Below, piece by piece: positions 1 to 5,023 of a DNA stretch of 5,023 nucleotides. The stretch is from Halobacteria archaeon (lineage in GTDB: Bacteria; Pseudomonadota; Gammaproteobacteria; UBA9214), in NCBI GenBank assembly GCA_013041945.1, contig JABDRC010000313.1, forward strand, positions 1-5,023, in the 5' to 3' direction. Under the pieces are notes generated by a model. It saw nothing but the letters and a program-made list of their open reading frames with translations, made no database searches and was not told the DNA's origin. How positions within the stretch are numbered: the first letter of the stretch is position 1; each line of letters begins with the position of its first letter. The translations under genes and the position numbers were made by a program.

Positions 1-234
1 CGACAGGGATTCAGGCTGTTCGATGTAGCGCTGGTGATTACCCTTGCCCAGCGCACCCAGCAGATCTTCGAGCCCGCCCTGTTTTGACAGGTTGTTGTGC
101 ATGCCGCTCGACAGCGCCGGCACCATCTCGGCCAGCACCTTGCGCACATTGCCCTCATCGAGGCCGAAACCCGAAGCCAGCCGCTGCAGTGCCGGCAAGC
201 CCTGGTTGTCCAGTAACATTTCCAGCAGATTCAT
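1..234 (-). CDS. DUF937 family protein, C-terminus cut by window edge
   Basis: The sequence shows the first 78 codons of a leftward gene that runs off the window; no stop is present. It begins MNLLEMLLDNQGLPALQRLA and continues with short helices, Gly turns (GFGLDEGNV, residues 23-31) and a VPALSSGMHNN stretch (residues 38-48). This matches the pattern of DUF937 proteins: a start with a Leu-rich helix, a 'QLA..FGL' segment, then a 'LPAL..G' segment. The start at 234 is supported by a strong GGAGGA ribosome binding site about 8-10 nt upstream. It lies 35 nt downstream of the DUF3465 stop and is probably last, or near last, in the operon that starts at galT. The family is helical, soluble and of unknown biochemical role, so no function is assigned. 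The family call is made by eye on an incomplete protein. Confidence 0.75.
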   Translation of the reverse strand, partial: MNLLEMLLDNQGLPALQRLASGFGLDEGNVRKVLAEMVPALSSGMHNNLSKQGGLEDLLGALGKGNHQRYIEQPESLS

Positions 235-269
235 GATGTCTTCCTCCTCCGCAGCTGTCTGCGACAAGC

Positions 270-719
270 CTATTTGTACAATTCACCACTGCGCCGGATC
301 CAGCCACCTTTGTGTCGACCTTTCGGATCATGGTGCGTCCAGTGGATAACTCCGCCACGGTCATTCCACTCAAACATGCCACGCAGGCTGATGGTGTCGC
401 CCTGAGAGACAGGCACACGCTCGGCGAGATCGATATTGTGTGCAATCAGTACAGTGTGGCCGCCACCTACCTCGACGATAAAGCGCTGGTGCCGCGAGCC
501 CTCGTTGTCATCTGACAGGAGTCGCGTCACCTGCCCCTCCGTTTCCAGCCATACACCCGAGCGCTTTGCCGCATAGGCCGCCTGCACGACATCGCCGGCC
601 TCGACGGCATCTTCCGGTGCCGGCAGTTCGACATCGGCGGGATAGAAATACTGGAAAACGACCAGGCCGATAATGGCCAGGAGCGTCAACCAGGTGTTTC
701 TCGAGCGCTTGAGATTCAT
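270..719 (-). CDS. Membrane-anchored DUF3465 family protein
   Basis: A 149-residue protein. Residues 1-8 are basic (KRSR), and residues 9-26 form one hydrophobic helix. There is no clear signal-peptidase site, so I infer an N-terminal anchor with the rest in the periplasm. A low-complexity Ala/Glu/Asp linker (about 29-50) leads to the conserved C-terminal domain (about 54-149). This contains HQRFIVEV, VLIAHNIDLAERVP, GDTISLRGMFEWN and then GGVIHWTHHDPKGRHKGGWI. That His/Trp-rich ending is the hallmark of DUF3465, which I recognise as a complete domain. The strand-rich pattern would suit a small OB-like barrel, but this is inference. The many histidines (H88, H94, H126, H129, H130, H136) could bind metal; nothing in the sequence proves it. 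The start lies 7 nt after the upstream ATPase stop with only a weak AAGTGAG ribosome site, suggesting coupled translation. The stop is TAG. Its biochemical role is unknown. Confidence 0.85.
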   Translation of the reverse strand: MNLKRSRNTWLTLLAIIGLVVFQYFYPADVELPAPEDAVEAGDVVQAAYAAKRSGVWLETEGQVTRLLSDDNEGSRHQRFIVEVGGGHTVLIAHNIDLAERVPVSQGDTISLRGMFEWNDRGGVIHWTHHDPKGRHKGGWIRRSGELYK

Positions 720-726
720 GGCAAAC

Positions 727-2196
727 TCACTTCATCAGAGAACCGAGGATCCCGCGCGCGATCTTCCTGCCCAGCGAACTGCCCATGGAACGCACCACGC
801 TCTTGACCATCGCTTCCATCACACCCTGACGATTGCTGCGTCGCGCGCCGGTCTTCTTTTTTGCCGGCTTCTTTCCGGCGGCTGCCTTCTCTTCCGCATC
901 GGCCGCCTTCTCGGCGCGCTCCTTGAGCATTTCGTAAGCCGAATGTGCATCGACAGACTTGTCGTAGCGCCTGCCCAGCATGCTGTCCTCGATGACCGCC
1001 TTGCGCTCCGCGCGTGTTGCCGGCCCCAGTCGCGACGACGGCGGGCGGACCAGGGTGCGCTCGACGATGCCCGGCGTACCCTTGCCGCCCAGCGTGGAGA
1101 CCAGCGCCTCGCCCACACCGAGCTCCTTGATGGCATCGGCCGCGCTGAATGCCGGGTTGGGACGAAAGGTTGTTGCCGCCGCGCGGACCGCCTTCTGGTC
1201 TCGCGGCGTAAATGCCCGCAGTGCATGCTGGATGCGGTTGCCCAGCTGCCCGAGCACGGCGTCGGGTATGTCCAGCGGATTTTGCGTGACGAAGTAGACC
1301 CCGACACCCTTTGAGCGGATCAGCCGCACCACCTGCTCTATCTTGTCCAGCAGCGCCCTGGATGCACCCTTGAACAGCAGGTGGGCCTCGTCGAAGAAAA
1401 ACACCAGTCGCGGCTTGTCCGGATCGCCGACCTCCGGCAACTCCTCGAACAGTTCCGACAGCAGCCACAGCAGGAAGGTCGCGTACAGCTTGGGCGTGTG
1501 CATCAGCTTGTCGGCCGCGAGGATATTGATATTGCCGTAGCCGTTGGCACCGGTGCGCATGAAATCGAAAATATCCAGCGTGGGTTCGCCGATGAACTGT
1601 TTGGCGCCCTCCTGTTCCAGCACCAGCAGGCGGCGCTGGATAGCGCCGATGGATGCGCCCGATATATTGCCATACTCCAGACGCAGCTCCTTCGCGTTCT
1701 CTCCCGCGAAGACCAGCAGCGACCTGAGGTCTTTCAAATCGAGCAACAGCATGCCCTGGTCATCCGCCATCTTGAAGACCGCATACATGATGCCTTCCTG
1801 GGTGTCGTTCAGACCGAGCATGCGCGACAGCAGCAGCGGGCCCATTTCCGACACGGTGGTCCTGACCCGGTGCCCCTTCTTGCCGAACAGGTCCCAGAAT
1901 ACGACGGGGAAGCTCTCGAAGGCATAATCGTCAAGACCGATGGTCTCGGCCCGTTCCGCAAGCTTCGGGTGCGCCTTGCCCGGCTGGCTCATGCCCGACA
2001 GGTCACCCTTCACATCGGCCATGAACACCGGCACGCCCAGCCGCGAGAATCCCTCGGCAAGGATCTGCAGCGACACCGTCTTGCCGGTGCCGGTCGCGCC
2101 GGCAATCAGCCCGTGTCGATTGGCCAGCCGCGGCAACAGGTACACCGGTTTCTCGCCCTTGCCGACAAATATTCCCGTTTCGTCTGTCTTTTTCAT
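727..2196 (-). CDS. yjgR: HerA/FtsK-like P-loop ATPase, DUF853 (YjgR family)
   Basis: A 489-residue protein, close to the roughly 500 residues usual for YjgR. Walker A is GATGTGKT (residues 33-40). A conserved FMADVKGDLSGM motif (58-69) follows. Walker B is LVFFFDEAH (264-272), with D269 and E270 as the expected metal-binding and catalytic acids. TQNP (304-307) fits the sensor position, and GNRIQHALRAFTPRD (319-333) holds the likely arginine-finger segment. A Lys/Ala-rich linker (about 425-455) precedes a short conserved basic C-terminal helix (464-489, GSSLGRKIARGILGS). By family, it is a cytoplasmic HerA-type ATPase expected to form hexameric rings; the substrate of YjgR proteins is not established. 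All motor motifs are intact, so it should be active. The start at 2196 has AGGGGA a few bases upstream. It lies 20 nt after the 68-residue gene and 7 nt before the DUF3465 gene, pointing to co-transcription. Confidence 0.95.
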   Translation of the reverse strand: MKKTDETGIFVGKGEKPVYLLPRLANRHGLIAGATGTGKTVSLQILAEGFSRLGVPVFMADVKGDLSGMSQPGKAHPKLAERAETIGLDDYAFESFPVVFWDLFGKKGHRVRTTVSEMGPLLLSRMLGLNDTQEGIMYAVFKMADDQGMLLLDLKDLRSLLVFAGENAKELRLEYGNISGASIGAIQRRLLVLEQEGAKQFIGEPTLDIFDFMRTGANGYGNINILAADKLMHTPKLYATFLLWLLSELFEELPEVGDPDKPRLVFFFDEAHLLFKGASRALLDKIEQVVRLIRSKGVGVYFVTQNPLDIPDAVLGQLGNRIQHALRAFTPRDQKAVRAAATTFRPNPAFSAADAIKELGVGEALVSTLGGKGTPGIVERTLVRPPSSRLGPATRAERKAVIEDSMLGRRYDKSVDAHSAYEMLKERAEKAADAEEKAAAGKKPAKKKTGARRSNRQGVMEAMVKSVVRSMGSSLGRKIARGILGSLMK

Positions 2197-2216
2197 CCTG
2201 TCCCCTGTCCGTTCGC

Positions 2217-2423
2217 TCAGGCCCTGGCAGGTCCGCCGGGCAAATCCGACAGGCGCTCGACGATCCTCGCATATTCACTGCCGAGCGCCTTGAGTTCCTC
2301 GATCTGCATAATCGAGGCCGGGTGGCCGGAACGGCTGATGTCGCGCTGAATCTGCTTCATGCGCGACACGACACGCTCGAGGTCTTGTTCCGCCTCACCC
2401 ATAATACGCAGGTAGTCTTCCAT
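2217..2423 (-). CDS. Small helical protein of unknown family (68 aa)
   Basis: I do not recognise this family. The protein begins MEDYLRIMGEAEQDLERVVS and is almost all helix-forming. Two charged amphipathic segments (about 1-30 and 37-60) are joined by a turn at SGHPAS (32-37), which suggests a helical hairpin or short coiled coil. There is no signal peptide, membrane segment or cysteine. The ATG at 2423 is chosen because it overlaps the galT stop in a TGATG arrangement, with GAGGGAGG about 8-15 nt upstream inside the galT end. Extending the frame back to 2561 would overlap galT by 139 nt and adds an unconvincing Arg/Gly/His-rich peptide. The tight overlap with galT and the 20-nt gap to the ATPase support translation in the same operon. 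It could be a partner of either neighbour, but this is inference from position only. Confidence 0.7.
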   Translation of the reverse strand: MEDYLRIMGEAEQDLERVVSRMKQIQRDISRSGHPASIMQIEELKALGSEYARIVERLSDLPGGPARA

Positions 2424-3496
2424 CAGAGTGCCTCCCTCAGGCGGGCCGCGGCATCCTCCGGGCTGATGGTCGTGATGAACAGCCCGGACCCCAGCTCGAA
2501 GCCGGTAGGAATCGAGGTGCGCGGACAGATCTCCATGTGCCAGTGGTAGCTTTCGTCGCAATCATTCGATAGCTCGCAGCGCGGTACCGTGTGAAAGTAA
2601 TAGTTGTACTGCGCACCCCCCAGCACCTTGTCGAGCCGCTGCATGGTGCGCTTCAGGACCCTGGCAAAATCAACGGTATCCTCCGGTGTAATTTGCATAA
2701 AGTCACTCTGGTGCCGCAGCGGCAGTATGTGCACCTCCCACTCGTAACGACTGGCAAAGGGCTTGATGGCGATAAAGCGTTCGCCGCGCTCGACGACATA
2801 CTGACCGACATCGATCTTGCGCCTGACCTCTCCGGAATCACGGTTATAAATAGTGGCCTCGAACGTCAGTGCCTCGTCGATCAGGCTGCAGAATACGCAC
2901 TGGTGATACTTGCGATAGTAGTTCTGGCTGCTGAGGACCTCGTTGTAGACGTTCTCGGGAACAATCGGCATGGCAATCAGCTGGCTGTGCGTGTGCTTGA
3001 TACTGGCGCCGGCCGCACTGCCGAAGTTCTTGAACACCAGCACGTACTTTATTCTGTCGTCCGAGTTGTACAGTTCTTCCATGCGCCGGCGATAGGTGCC
3101 GACCAGCATCTCCAGGTGCTCGTGTGACATGCCGTGGATTTCCATCCCGTGCTCGAAGTGATCGATGATCACCTCGTGATGCCCGTAACCGTCCATGACC
3201 TGCTGCATGCCAAAACTGATGTTGCTCTGGTCGCTCTCGGTGCCGAGCACGGGGAACAGGTTGCGGACGACCCGGATATTCCAGTTTTCCTCATCGGGCA
3301 CCGCGAGGATGGTCGGCGGTGTCTGTTCTTCGTTACCCTTGCAGAATGGACAGCTGTCGACGTGTGCACGGCTGTCATGCGGGATACGCTCCTCTTCCTG
3401 GCGTGGCCGCAGGCCGCGGGCCGAGGCGACCAGTACCGATTCCGATGGCATGATCGGATTGATGCGTATTTCCCTGACCGTATTATTTTCGCTCAT
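2423..3496 (-). CDS. galT: Galactose-1-phosphate uridylyltransferase-like protein (HIT superfamily)
   Basis: A 357-residue protein, close to the usual 340-350 of GalT. In this family, a histidine nucleophile moves UMP from UDP-glucose to galactose-1-phosphate in the Leloir pathway; related members use other hexose phosphates or ADP-sugars. Visible motifs in order: CPFCKGNEEQTPP (49-61, zinc cysteines C49 and C52), VVRNLFPVL (76-84), GHHEVII (105-111), FKNFGSAAGASIKHTHSQ (155-172, H170 as predicted nucleophile), a second CxxC (C200, C203), EWEVHILPLRH (252-262), and YHWHMEICPR (317-326) near the C-terminus. The active site reads HTHSQ rather than the HPHGQ of E. coli GalT, so substrate specificity is uncertain. 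The start at 3496 follows an AGG-type ribosome site of modest quality. It is the first gene of the leftward operon, downstream of a divergent control region. No galK, galE or galM is present in the window. Confidence 0.9.
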   Translation of the reverse strand: MSENNTVREIRINPIMPSESVLVASARGLRPRQEEERIPHDSRAHVDSCPFCKGNEEQTPPTILAVPDEENWNIRVVRNLFPVLGTESDQSNISFGMQQVMDGYGHHEVIIDHFEHGMEIHGMSHEHLEMLVGTYRRRMEELYNSDDRIKYVLVFKNFGSAAGASIKHTHSQLIAMPIVPENVYNEVLSSQNYYRKYHQCVFCSLIDEALTFEATIYNRDSGEVRRKIDVGQYVVERGERFIAIKPFASRYEWEVHILPLRHQSDFMQITPEDTVDFARVLKRTMQRLDKVLGGAQYNYYFHTVPRCELSNDCDESYHWHMEICPRTSIPTGFELGSGLFITTISPEDAAARLREAL

Positions 3497-3528
3497 GCTG
3501 GCGCCTATCTTATTGATTTGTCCCGTAT

Positions 3529-3544
3529 GGCGGGGAACTCCGCC
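3529..3544. repeat. Short GC inverted repeat upstream of galT
   Basis: Arms GGCGG (3529-3533) and CCGCC (3540-3544) flank a 6-nt GGAACT loop. The repeat lies between the candidate leftward -10 element and the galT start, so it would fall at the very start of the galT transcript or act as a small operator. A 5-bp stem in GC-rich DNA can arise by chance. Confidence 0.3.
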
Positions 3545-3550
3545 CGCTAT

Positions 3551-3559
3551 TCTATAGCA
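3551..3559 (-). promoter_or_regulatory. Candidate extended -10 promoter for the galT operon
   Basis: Read on the minus strand this is TGCTATAGA, an extended -10 (TGn plus TATAGA, 4-5 of 6 to consensus). The overlapping TAGAAT, 2 nt downstream, is an alternative -10. Transcription would start near 3544, giving a leader of roughly 48 nt to the galT ATG at 3496. No acceptable -35 box is seen at 16-18 nt; the region there is AT-rich and includes the palindrome AATTAATT (3570-3577). The assignment is therefore tentative. Confidence 0.35.
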
Positions 3560-3617
3560 GTGCCCGGATAATTAATTCCCCCAAATGTAATATTTTATCA
3601 ACAGTCCTGCCCGGCAC

Positions 3618-3646
3618 TTGAACATCTCGTGGCTGCATTGTTTAAT
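3618..3646 (+). promoter_or_regulatory. Sigma70-type promoter for the DUF4332 gene
   Basis: TTGAAC (3618-3623) serves as -35, followed by exactly 17 nt and TTTAAT (3641-3646, 5 of 6 to TATAAT) as -10. Transcription would start near 3653, giving a leader of about 70 nt. The position upstream of a lone plus-strand gene with a good ribosome binding site makes this the best promoter in the window. Confidence 0.6.
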
Positions 3647-3708
3647 GCCACCAATCAATTGTTTGAGAGCGGATCGCCCGGATCCACACCGGCAACAACA
3701 GCACCCAC

Positions 3709-3714
3709 GAGGAG
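3709..3714 (+). promoter_or_regulatory. Ribosome binding site deciding the DUF4332 start
   Basis: GAGGAG lies 9 nt before the ATG at 3724, with an A-rich spacer. It fixes the start of the downstream gene. Confidence 0.8.
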
Positions 3715-3723
3715 CCTGAAAAA

Positions 3724-4131
3724 ATGAGCTACAAAATCGAAGAAATCGAAGGTATCGGTCCCGCTTATGCAGACAAGCTGTCTGCCGCGAATATCAAGAC
3801 CACGAATAACCTGCTGAAACTGTGCTGCGATGCCAAGGGGCGCAAGAGCACAGCGGAAAAAACCGGGGTCAGTGAACACGTACTGCTGAAATGGGCCAAC
3901 ATGGCCGACCTGATGCGTATCAAGGGCGTCGGCTCGGAGTTTTCCGAGTTACTCGAAGCCGCCGGTGTCGACACCGTCAAGGAACTGCGCAACCGCAATG
4001 CCGAAAACCTGGCCGCCAAGATGAAGGAAGTCAACGCAACGAAGAAACTGACCCGCACCGTGCCATCCGAAAAAACGGTCAGCACCTGGGTCGATCAGGC
4101 CAAGTCACTCGACCCGCTTATCACCCACTAG
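3724..4131 (+). CDS. DUF4332 helix-hairpin-helix protein
   Basis: A 135-residue, soluble, highly charged protein without signal or membrane segments. It carries two helix-hairpin-helix-like units. The first is IEGIGPAYADKLSAANIKTTNNLL (about 8-31). The second is MRIKGVGSEFSELLEAAGVDTVKEL (about 64-88). GRKSTAEKTGVSEHVLLKWANMADL (39-63) links them, and a helical tail ends near SLDPLITH. This order, the GIGPAYADKL and KGVGSEFSELLEAAGVDTV motifs and the overall length match DUF4332 proteins closely. HhH units with GxG hairpins commonly bind the nucleic-acid backbone without sequence specificity, so DNA or RNA binding is plausible; the physiological role is not established. It has its own promoter and ribosome binding site, and is divergent from galT. 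Its last 27 nt overlap the 3' end of the convergent membrane-protein gene. The stop is TAG. Confidence 0.92.
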   Translation: MSYKIEEIEGIGPAYADKLSAANIKTTNNLLKLCCDAKGRKSTAEKTGVSEHVLLKWANMADLMRIKGVGSEFSELLEAAGVDTVKELRNRNAENLAAKMKEVNATKKLTRTVPSEKTVSTWVDQAKSLDPLITH

Positions 4132-4500
4132 ATCCGGATTGTCTGTCGGGGCCGCAGCTGGCCCCGACCCCCCTCTACTGTCAGGCGCGTCGCTGCGCCT
4201 GGCCGCACCCGGCAGCACCAGCCTGCGCATACGACGCCGGCCCAGAAAATCACCCAGCGTACCGGCCGCCACTGCCAGCAACACGCCGCACAGCAACGAC
4301 AGCACGATGTAGTGCTGCTTCCATATGAAGATGAATGCCAGCCCCGGATAACCAGCCTTGAGCATATCGAAGGCGTACTGGAAATTACCCAGCAGGTCAT
4401 CGCTGCGTTCAGGGAAACTGAATTGCACAGCACCGGGCTTGTCCAGCATGAACCAGAGCACCCATCCGCAGATAAATATCAGGAAAGAACCGCGTAACAT
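4105..4500 (-). CDS. Small two-helix inner-membrane protein, unknown family
   Basis: A 131-residue protein that I cannot place in a named family. Residues 4-19 (GSFLIFICGWVLWFML) form a first membrane helix. A soluble stretch, about 20-50, contains FPERSDDLLGNFQYAFDMLK. Residues 52-60 (GLAFIFIW) are hydrophobic, and about 63-85 (HYIVLSLLCGVLLAVAAGTLGDF) form a second membrane helix. The basic cluster RRRMRR (88-93) predicts a cytoplasmic C-terminus. The tail from about 96 is Pro/Ala/Gly/Asp-rich, looks disordered and may not be conserved. The start at 4500 has only a weak GGA ribosome site 6-8 nt upstream. The T-tract of the lipoprotein terminator ends 17 nt before the start, so its own promoter is not evident. 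The stop falls inside the 3' end of the DUF4332 gene. The sharply patterned hydrophobic segments argue for a real gene. Confidence 0.7.
   Translation of the reverse strand: MLRGSFLIFICGWVLWFMLDKPGAVQFSFPERSDDLLGNFQYAFDMLKAGYPGLAFIFIWKQHYIVLSLLCGVLLAVAAGTLGDFLGRRRMRRLVLPGAARRSDAPDSRGGSGPAAAPTDNPDLVGDKRVE
4145..4168 (+). terminator. GC hairpin after the DUF4332 gene, terminator-like
   Basis: A perfect 9-bp stem, GTCGGGGCC (4145-4153) and GGCCCCGAC (4160-4168), with a 6-nt GCAGCT loop, starts 14 nt after the DUF4332 stop. No T-tract follows on either strand, so it is not a classical intrinsic terminator. It may stabilise the mRNA 3' end or pause polymerase. It also lies within the coding tail of the convergent membrane-protein gene. 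Confidence 0.5.
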
Positions 4501-4517
4501 TTTATCCAGACACCATT

Positions 4518-4551
4518 AAAAAAGCGGCCGGGCTTGCGCCGGGCCGCTTTT
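4518..4551 (-). terminator. Intrinsic terminator of the lipoprotein gene, possibly bidirectional
   Basis: Arms AAAAGCGGCC (4520-4529) and GGCCGCTTTT (4542-4551) pair perfectly over 10 bp. An inner 3-bp extension (4531-4533 with 4538-4540) closes a TTGC loop after one G-G mismatch. On the minus strand the stem ends in six T residues (complement of A 4518-4523), which suits termination of the lipoprotein transcript, whose stop lies 21 nt upstream. On the plus strand only four T residues follow, so rightward termination would be weaker. Confidence 0.88.
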
Positions 4552-4572
4552 GACTGTCAATACAGACCAGGA

Positions 4573-4977
4573 TTACTGGCCCGGCATTGTGCCTGCATCC
4601 TGCATGGCATCGCTGGCCGCACCGGCTGCCGGCGCCGCGTCTTCTGCCATGTCGGCTGCTGCATCCTCAGCCGTGTCGGCGGTGGCGTCGGCAATACTCT
4701 GAGCCTTGTCATGCACCATCTCCTTGGCGGCATCGACCATTTCACCGGTCTTGTCAGATACGGCATCCTTGGCATCAGAGGCCATGTCACCGGCGCCCTC
4801 GACCATGCTGCTGGTGGTGTCCTTCACGGCATCGGCAGTATCACTCGCCATTTCCTTGGTGGCATCCATGGTCTTGTCCAGCATCGACGGTTCTTCCATC
4901 GTCGCCGTTTCGTCCTTGTCACTGCAGGCCCCGAGGGCAAGCGCCATCGTTGCAATAAGAATCAGTTTTTTATTCAT
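4573..4977 (-). CDS. Ala/Asp-rich lipoprotein with LEA-like 11-residue repeats
   Basis: A 134-residue protein beginning MNKKLILIATMALALGACSD: two lysines, a hydrophobic core and the lipobox LGAC with lipidated Cys18. Ser19 at position +2 would favour outer-membrane sorting under the enterobacterial Lol rule. After a short linker, residues 34-121 divide into eight 11-residue units without gaps, such as DKTMDATKEMA, SDTADAVKDTT, SDAKDAVSDKT and GEMVDAAKEMV. The rest is dominated by Ala, Asp, Met, Lys and Glu, with no further Cys and no aromatic residue. This is the pattern of LEA-like amphipathic helices. The later units become very acidic and Ala-rich. The ATG at 4977 is chosen because AGGAG sits 7 nt upstream; an in-frame GTG at 4995 lies upstream of that site. 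Protection of the envelope from stress is a possible role by analogy only. The promoter would lie at or past the window edge, and an intrinsic terminator follows the TAA stop. Confidence 0.85.
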   Translation of the reverse strand: MNKKLILIATMALALGACSDKDETATMEEPSMLDKTMDATKEMASDTADAVKDTTSSMVEGAGDMASDAKDAVSDKTGEMVDAAKEMVHDKAQSIADATADTAEDAAADMAEDAAPAAGAASDAMQDAGTMPGQ

Positions 4978-4983
4978 AACACT

Positions 4984-4988
4984 ACTCC
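4984..4988 (-). promoter_or_regulatory. Ribosome binding site deciding the lipoprotein start
   Basis: On the minus strand AGGAG lies 7 nt before the ATG at 4977. This supports that start over the in-frame GTG at 4995, which would add six residues before the signal peptide and place this site inside the coding region. Confidence 0.8.
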
Positions 4989-5023
4989 TGCTCACTATTT
5001 GATGATGAAAAGAAAACGCTGTT

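Noticed and set aside
673..1314. A 213-codon open frame on the plus strand
   Set aside because: Arg/Cys/Leu-rich composition, no motifs, antisense to the 3' half of the ATPase gene and to the end of the DUF3465 gene region.
716..1468. A 250-codon minus-strand frame overlapping the ATPase gene
   Set aside because: An alternative frame of the ATPase gene, Gly/Arg/Ala-rich with no domain; the ATPase frame has intact Walker motifs.
1381..2349. A 322-codon open frame on the plus strand
   Set aside because: It is antisense to the well-supported DUF853 ATPase and yields a His/Gln/Arg-rich protein without recognisable motifs, as expected from a GC-rich opposite strand.
2424..2561. N-terminal extension of the 68-aa protein to an upstream ATG
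   Set aside because: It would overlap galT by 139 nt and adds an unpatterned peptide; the ATG at 2423 has a good ribosome site and TGATG coupling.
2591..3127. A 178-codon open frame on the plus strand
   Set aside because: Antisense to galT with no recognisable domain; galT shows complete catalytic and zinc motifs.
3671..3685. GGATC/GATCC inverted repeat in the DUF4332 leader
   Set aside because: Only a 5-bp stem with a 5-nt loop, no riboswitch-like context; likely chance.
4557..4790. Minus-strand frame rich in Met, Arg and Pro within the lipoprotein gene
   Set aside because: A shifted reading of the repetitive lipoprotein sequence with no ribosome site.
4978..4995. GTG start for the lipoprotein six codons upstream
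   Set aside because: The AGGAG ribosome site lies between it and the ATG at 4977, and the extension would spoil the signal-peptide N-region.

Overview
The window reads as ordinary chromosomal DNA of a GC-rich gammaproteobacterium. This is inferred from family content and codon style: a YjgR/DUF853 HerA-like ATPase, DUF3465, DUF937, DUF4332 and a GalT of the HIT superfamily. I see no mobile element, tRNA, rRNA, CRISPR array or phage gene. A free-living or chemolithotrophic lineage is plausible but not shown.

Left and centre (1-3496, minus strand): five closely packed genes read leftward. In transcription order they are a galactose-1-phosphate uridylyltransferase-like protein (galT), a 68-residue helical protein of unknown family, the DUF853 ATPase (yjgR-like), a membrane-anchored DUF3465 protein, and a DUF937 protein cut by the left edge. 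Junctions are a 1-nt TGATG overlap, then gaps of 20, 7 and 35 nt. No terminator-like hairpin was found between them, so they probably form one transcription unit. Its members have no obvious common pathway.

Divergent control region (3497-3723): 227 nt separate galT from a plus-strand DUF4332 gene. The rightward side has a good sigma70-type promoter (TTGAAC, 17 nt, TTTAAT). The leftward side has only a weaker extended -10 candidate, with a small GC hairpin just downstream.

Right part: the DUF4332 helix-hairpin-helix gene (3724-4131) converges on a minus-strand gene for a small two-helix membrane protein (4105-4500), and their 3' ends overlap by 27 nt. A perfect 9-bp GC hairpin follows the DUF4332 stop. 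Further right, a minus-strand lipoprotein gene (4573-4977) encodes a signal peptide with lipobox and then a run of 11-residue Ala/Asp/Lys-rich repeats resembling LEA-type amphipathic helices. A strong intrinsic terminator (4518-4551) closes it, only 17 nt from the start codon of the membrane-protein gene.

No clearly new multi-gene system is visible. The items most worth a second look are the odd five-gene operon, its 68-residue member, the LEA-like lipoprotein, and the crowded terminator/start arrangement near 4500.
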